Assembly: GCA_030374765.1 (NCBI GenBank)
Contig: JARGXX010000025.1
Location: 310,001-374,000, forward strand
Length of the DNA stretch: 64,000 bases
Direction of reading: 5' to 3'
Origin: Agarophyton chilense
Taxonomy: Eukaryota > Rhodophyta > Florideophyceae > Gracilariales > Gracilariaceae
A program made the position numbers and the translations under genes. Shown piece by piece: positions 59,414-64,000 of this stretch. Under the pieces are notes generated by a model. It was given only the letters and a program-made list of their open reading frames with translations. It did not search any database and was not told the origin of the DNA. The first letter of the stretch is position 1; each line of letters opens with the position of its first letter.

Positions 59414-61690
59414 CTAAGTGGCTCCAGATTTCATTGTTTCGTCGTCCTTTCTAAGTTTCGGGCCTTGTACTGCGTTCGTGCTTCCTTCTTCTTCCACAGC
59501 ATTCAAGTGTTCCACCTTTCCCTTTGATGGGACGTTACTCTCGCTTACACCGTTTCCGTGGCTTAGCGGCAACTCGCTCTCATTCTTCCCATTTCCCTTT
59601 GGTTTAGGCGATTCACCTTTGTCTACGCTTTTCTCGGTGTCCGTACGATTTGCAAATCGGGACGTCTTAGGTTTGCGTGGTTCTTTAAGTACTGTCTCAG
59701 ACTTGGTATCTGCATTGATATCTGCATCTGCTGTGTCATCCTTTTCACTTTCGGATTCTTCAGATTCTTCAGACCCAGATGAGCTTCCACTGCTACGGCC
59801 TTCATCAGAACCTTCGTCAGGTTTCGCTTTCTGACTCTCATCATCGGTGAAAGTTTTGGTCGGTGTGTCACTCTTGCCTGTGTCTCCCGATACGACTTTT
59901 CGACTCGCAAGGACTAAGGGCGACTTTTCGCCCTTAGACGTCTGAGGTCTTTCTTCGGACTTGGGTTCTCCATCCACATCCATTACATCCTCTTGGTCAC
60001 TCTCACTCATTCTGTCTCGGTTCGGCTTGGTGCCGGCCAGTTCCTGTTTTTTTGGAAGAGTCCTGTCTTGATCCACTACGCCGTCGTCATTCTTCGGGGA
60101 GCTTATCTTTCCATCAGGAGATACATTGGCCTTATCGGGCGAAGCTTTATCTAGTAATTTAGGATCTTCGTCATCAGTTACGAGTATAGGAGTAGTATTG
60201 TCTTTGATTTTCTTCGATATCTCTTTTGTAGAAGTATCTGCAGCGTCCGCATGCTCCTTATCCGTGGGATCTGGCTTTGATGCATCCTGCGCGCTAGGTC
60301 CCTCTTCAGCATTGGCTGGACCTCCATCATGCTTCGTGTCTTCGATCTTCTCTTTATTTTCCAAAGGCGGCCTGTCGCTGTTTCTCGTTACTTGGACATC
60401 TTGATCTTCTGTACTTTTTACCCTCTTCTCTTCTCGAGTTTCTCCTTGCATTCGGATATGCTCTTGCGATTGCAGCACGGACTCGAATCTTCTTTCTAGT
60501 TCCTCAAACCTGTCAAAAACCTTAGTTACTGCTGTCTCTACGCTAGTCTGTGTGTCCCCCAGTTGTACCAAGATACGGGTCAGGGCATCAGAACGCAAAA
60601 TGGCGCTATCTACACGGTCAAGATGCTGCTTCAACTGTTCATTAACTGAATCCCTTAAATCCTCAAACTTCGTAAACAAGTCAATTTTGATGGAATCCAA
60701 GGCTTCATGAGTAGGGGCTGACGTAGGCAACGCAGCTGACTCGGCCTGTGTTGTTGGTGTAACAGCACTGCCCTTCCTGCGCTTAGTCGCTGGCTCAGGG
60801 CCGCGTTTCGAACGCGTTGCAGCACGGCTGGTTCGCATTCGCCAACGCTCACGATTCAAGTCAACCACTTGTTCTGAATTATCTTCTTGGTAGCGAACAT
60901 GGACTGATGAGCCTTCTCGCTCTGTGATATATGCGACATACCACTTTCGGTACGGGTGCCAATAAATTTCAATCGACGAGCCCACAGGTGGAATAGTTAC
61001 AACGTCTCCGTTTGTTTTTTCGGTGTTCTGCGTACGCTTTCGCTTTCCAACTGCAGAAAGAGCCCCTTGCGTTGATCGTGAGGGTTTCGAAGGCACTTGC
61101 TGTTGAAGTTGTTGCTCAATCTGATGGAACGCAAGACGGCGTGAGTGCACAGCGTCTTCTGCCGACTCGAGAAGGAATTTCGCGTGTTGGACAACCCAGG
61201 CCAGGTCCGGTCCCTTATTGAACTGCGCTGTGTTGCGGACGAGAAGACGCATATCTTCAACATAATCTTCAGATGATCGGTACTTCCGCGACTTTATCTT
61301 TTCGCGGATTTGGTTGAGAAAGATAGGGTTCTTGATAAGCTCAGTGTACGCTTTGAGAGTAACAGGCACGGTAAAGTCAACTCCGGTATTCCGTGGTCTT
61401 GATAAGTACGTGGCTGAACGCGGGCCCGTCTCTCCATGCTTGAGGCGAACGATTTTGAGTGGCGGTCCCTGGTCAGCAATGTAGCCCTTCGCATCCCTCA
61501 CTTCCTTCTCGCATTCAAGGAGCAATGCAGACAAAGCAGCTTCGGGATCATCACGGATTTGGTCGGCCCTTCGACTGCTCGCCACCTTCTCTGCCTCCGC
61601 CTTTTCATCCATTTCGCGCAGTTCACGCATTATGCGAGCCTCCTCGGCCTCGAGGTCATCTAATTGGAGACGCACATCGCCGTTGTCCAT
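59414..61690 (-). CDS. Bromodomain plus Tudor-like chromatin protein
   Basis: Numbering from Met 61690 (the frame opens 11 codons earlier): an N-terminal coiled coil (about 8-40); a divergent bromodomain (about 105-182, IKNPIFLNQIREKIKSRKY, then DMRLLVRNTAQFN), where Asn158 sits at the acetyl-lysine contact position; a Tudor-like barrel (about 235-285, GSSIEIYWHPYRKWYVAYI, then VRYQEDNSEQVV); a basic stretch (SKRGPEPATKRRKG, probably a nuclear signal); a second coiled segment (about 330-420); and a 330-residue acidic Ser/Asp/Glu/Lys-rich tail. The pairing suggests a reader of acetylated and methylated histones. The bromodomain before a single Tudor is an uncommon order. Partner complex unknown. 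Confidence 0.82.
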   Translation of the reverse strand: MDNGDVRLQLDDLEAEEARIMRELREMDEKAEAEKVASSRRADQIRDDPEAALSALLLECEKEVRDAKGYIADQGPPLKIVRLKHGETGPRSATYLSRPRNTGVDFTVPVTLKAYTELIKNPIFLNQIREKIKSRKYRSSEDYVEDMRLLVRNTAQFNKGPDLAWVVQHAKFLLESAEDAVHSRRLAFHQIEQQLQQQVPSKPSRSTQGALSAVGKRKRTQNTEKTNGDVVTIPPVGSSIEIYWHPYRKWYVAYITEREGSSVHVRYQEDNSEQVVDLNRERWRMRTSRAATRSKRGPEPATKRRKGSAVTPTTQAESAALPTSAPTHEALDSIKIDLFTKFEDLRDSVNEQLKQHLDRVDSAILRSDALTRILVQLGDTQTSVETAVTKVFDRFEELERRFESVLQSQEHIRMQGETREEKRVKSTEDQDVQVTRNSDRPPLENKEKIEDTKHDGGPANAEEGPSAQDASKPDPTDKEHADAADTSTKEISKKIKDNTTPILVTDDEDPKLLDKASPDKANVSPDGKISSPKNDDGVVDQDRTLPKKQELAGTKPNRDRMSESDQEDVMDVDGEPKSEERPQTSKGEKSPLVLASRKVVSGDTGKSDTPTKTFTDDESQKAKPDEGSDEGRSSGSSSGSEESEESESEKDDTADADINADTKSETVLKEPRKPKTSRFANRTDTEKSVDKGESPKPKGNGKNESELPLSHGNGVSESNVPSKGKVEHLNAVEEEGSTNAVQGPKLRKDDETMKSGAT

Positions 61691-62338
61691 GTTGCGTTTG
61701 GAATCGCAAATCGAGCGTCGCACACTCTTGGAAGCCGGGCGCGATTTGGGTTAGGGTAGTGGAAACACAAAGAGCTGCGGAATTGCGCTCTCGGGGTGTT
61801 GGAAATAGAAGGATTGGTCGTGGAGGAGGAAGGGGGTGAAGAGCAACGGATGACAACGTGTTGGGACGAGGGGAAGACGCGGTGGATCAAGTAGGACTAC
61901 CACACTCGCGGAGGGCTGCGCAAGAGTGCAGCGCAAGCCATGAGCGCTTGTCTCACTTTATAAAACGAATATTTGCCTCTTTGCCTTTCTCTCCATACTT
62001 CTGGTATTGTAGATTATCTACAGTACTTGGGATTTTTGCGCTTTCACGGCATCCGTGCACTGCCCCGAGGCTTATTTTTTTGGAGACCTCCAAGATCATG
62101 ATCTTTTCAAACGCAGAGAAATGATTCGCTTCGACTCTTATTGATGAACACTGCGGTATTCAGTTCTGTGGGTTCAGTTTCTCGACCTCGCGTGAAGTAA
62201 CGGAAGAGTTTCCGCCCATGTCTACATTGGAGTTCTATGATAAACGCTGCCCGTAGATAATCGCTAATCATATCTTTCTGTTGTCCATGTTGCACGCTGC
62301 ATCGTACCATCACTGGCAAAACAATACCCCCTGCAATC
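61691..62338. other. Divergent intergenic region
   Basis: Between the bromodomain gene (minus) and the esterase gene (plus). Only short frames without recognisable content. Promoters of both should lie here. Confidence 0.5.
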
Positions 62339-63694
62339 TTGAACCGAGCAGGAACAATGACATACTCAAAGTCAGCGTATATCATCTCACCGTTGATGAC
62401 ATCCAAACCCCGCCCTGATACCAAAAGACGAAAACCACCCGTCTTTTTTACTGCCGCTTTTCAGCGAATGCTTCGTCAGAGGTCATGGTCCCAGCGCATA
62501 AAAACAGCGCTTACCATCTCATCGTTTGTGCTTAAGGATGTAGCATGGTGGCTCAGCGAAGGCATATGGCACATTCCTAGCACTCTTTCAGCTGCAAAAA
62601 ACCGCACCACATTCTATCTCGCCGGTGACGGTGAATCACCGGCTTTGGATATATATGCTCCATCCGGAATGGACGAATACGTCCTAGGGAAGCTACACAA
62701 CTTTCGAGAGCCTGGCTGCCCAGACCAAGACCTTTCCAAACCGATTGTCTTGTACGTTCATGGTGGAGCCTGGGGTTCTGGGCATCCCTCCCATTATTCC
62801 CAATTGGCCGCCAAAATTGTAGACGCAACGCAATCCACTGTGTTTGTTCTATCCTATGGTCTTTACCCAAAAGCAGTAATGTCAGAACAGGCGGAACAAG
62901 TCACGACAGCACTGCTTAGAATTCGATTTTCTTTCCCGTCTCGGAAGGTGATCGTGGTAGCTCACTCGTCAGGAGCCCATATTACATCGCTTGCATTACT
63001 AAAAGAGGCCGAAAAAGAACGGCCTTTGCTCTTGGCGGACGTTGTCATGTTCACAGCAGGGCCTTTCCACTTGATGCACCATTTTCTTTTTGAATCTCAC
63101 AGGGGAATCGCCCTGGTTTCGCCCATGTTACCAGCAGCCCTAGCCGAAACCGATCACAGAAGGTTTGACGAGCTGTCACCAACAATCATTGCTGAAAGAT
63201 TTCCGAGATCGCTGGAAAGCGACTCTACTTTTACCATATCGGCATTGGAAGGAGCGCTTCCAGCGAAAAACATTTACTTGCCAGACCCAAGAGGTGGAAC
63301 GCACAAGGTACCGTTTCCTAAGACGTACATCATGACATCAACATGTGACACAGTGGTGCCCATGTACAGCTCGCTTCGTTTCGCTGCAGCGCTGCGAAAG
63401 ATTGGTCTGGCTTGTGACCTTCTAGTTTACGATTTTGTAGCGCACACAGACTGGGTGCTCGATTGGTCAGCGGTGACAAGACCGCGCGAAAAGAGTGATA
63501 TTCTTGACATAGATAAATCCGATCATCATAGAAGGATGTCATGTATCGCCCACCTAGGTGGAAAAGAAATCGCCTCTCTTATGAAAGAAGATGAACAATC
63601 ATTGGGAACTTTTGCCCAAGTTCGTGACATCTTGCGCGTAATTAAAGCCGTAGCCTCAGGAAGTCAAGCTAATCAGAATGAAGAAAAGGCGTGA
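62339..63694 (+). CDS. Alpha/beta-hydrolase, isoprenylcysteine methylesterase-like
   Basis: 451 aa from the first Met (Met20 at 62396 is also possible). The oxyanion motif is HGGAWGSG (141-148), with the nucleophile in AHSSG (Ser210), the acid probably Asp337 (TCDTVVP) and the histidine His369 (VAHTDW). PSHYSQLAAKI, then LSYGLYPKA and the FHLMHHFLFESHRGI block resemble plant prenylcysteine methylesterase (ICME/PCME), which removes the methyl ester from prenylated protein C-termini. Hydrophobic stretches near 55-75 could give membrane association, as in that family. The variant AHSSG in place of GHSAG is worth noting but keeps the serine. Other carboxylesterases with HGG motifs remain possible. 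Confidence 0.75.
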   Translation: MNRAGTMTYSKSAYIISPLMTSKPRPDTKRRKPPVFFTAAFQRMLRQRSWSQRIKTALTISSFVLKDVAWWLSEGIWHIPSTLSAAKNRTTFYLAGDGESPALDIYAPSGMDEYVLGKLHNFREPGCPDQDLSKPIVLYVHGGAWGSGHPSHYSQLAAKIVDATQSTVFVLSYGLYPKAVMSEQAEQVTTALLRIRFSFPSRKVIVVAHSSGAHITSLALLKEAEKERPLLLADVVMFTAGPFHLMHHFLFESHRGIALVSPMLPAALAETDHRRFDELSPTIIAERFPRSLESDSTFTISALEGALPAKNIYLPDPRGGTHKVPFPKTYIMTSTCDTVVPMYSSLRFAAALRKIGLACDLLVYDFVAHTDWVLDWSAVTRPREKSDILDIDKSDHHRRMSCIAHLGGKEIASLMKEDEQSLGTFAQVRDILRVIKAVASGSQANQNEEKA

Positions 63695-64000
63695 ATGGCA
63701 ATGATAAGGTATACGGCTCCAAAACGGCGAATTCACAAAGAGTCCGCGCTACCCATTAAACGTTCACATTTACACCTCAAACCGGGTATCGTTGATCTCA
63801 AGTATAGATGTGTACAGCTAGGCAGCTTTAAGTTGCTTTTCTTCGTGTAGGAGTAGGAGTCCAAGATCCAGGTTGGAAATCATCTCCGGCGCCCTGCCAC
63901 AACACAAAAAAGAAGAGGGAATCACGTCAGAACTATAATCAGAGACAGGGAACGTGAATCGTTCGCGTTCTTAAGAAACAAAAAGCCTAGGTCTGATATG
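63695..64000. other. Window end, no gene recognised
   Basis: The last 306 bases follow the esterase stop and contain no frame I can support. A neighbouring gene may begin or end beyond the edge. Confidence 0.5.

Noticed and set aside
1-64000. tRNA, rRNA genes or CRISPR arrays
   Set aside because: No cloverleaf with conserved T-loop, no rRNA stretch and no regularly spaced short repeats were seen on either strand.

Overview
The window looks like nuclear DNA of a photosynthetic eukaryote, most likely a florideophyte red alga such as Chondrus crispus. The grounds are compact genes that read as single uninterrupted ORFs, probable plastid-targeting leaders on a folate-biopterin transporter and an atypical SDR, no operons, and a large nest of Ty3/gypsy chromodomain retrotransposons. 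The species is an inference.

Layout. The left flank (1-6321) holds a SIRT6-like sirtuin (minus) divergent from an unrecognised 541-aa ORF (plus), then 1.5 kb with no gene. The centre (6322-44733) is a 38.4-kb nest of LTR elements. Two copies of one degenerate chromovirus family (A) lie tail to tail: A-left (6327-25541, plus) and A-right (25592-44733, minus), separated by 50 bp, so their inner parts form a palindrome with arms of about 6.9 kb. A second family, C (7993-18619, plus, 667-bp LTRs, TSD GGATC), is inserted in A-left. A third, B (32532-42907, minus, 913-bp LTRs, TSD GTTGT), is inserted in A-right. Both guests lie in the host orientation, at homologous host positions only 17 bp apart. 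The right flank (44734-64000) begins with a probable Copia remnant, followed by a DUF1415 protein, a large ankyrin-RING protein, a folate-biopterin transporter, an atypical SDR, a rhodanese, an unrecognised membrane-anchored protein, a glycosyltransferase-like type II membrane protein, a bromodomain-Tudor protein and an alpha/beta-hydrolase of the isoprenylcysteine methylesterase type.

The most interesting biology is in the retroelements. B and C each carry, between the chromodomain and the 3' LTR, a long ORF antisense to gag-pol. The two antisense proteins (about 560-620 codons) align over most of their length, and conserved stretches show mainly synonymous codon changes, so this is a selected accessory gene of unknown function. 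B and C also share a PBS, an identical 194-nt gag-pol spacer with a hairpin just after the gag stop, and a purine-rich spacer between the convergent genes. B is young (about 5 LTR differences in 913 bp) yet has no integrase, so it was probably mobilised in trans. The TSD of one A copy (AGTTA) now flanks its 5' LTR on the far left and, inverted, the palindrome centre. This points to an inversion between two opposed A elements. Arm identity is highest near the centre and pol nonsense codons are shared between arms, which fits arm-to-arm gene conversion.

Limits: all comparisons were made by eye. Domain names rest on recognisable motifs, and expression, splicing and exact starts are not shown by sequence alone.
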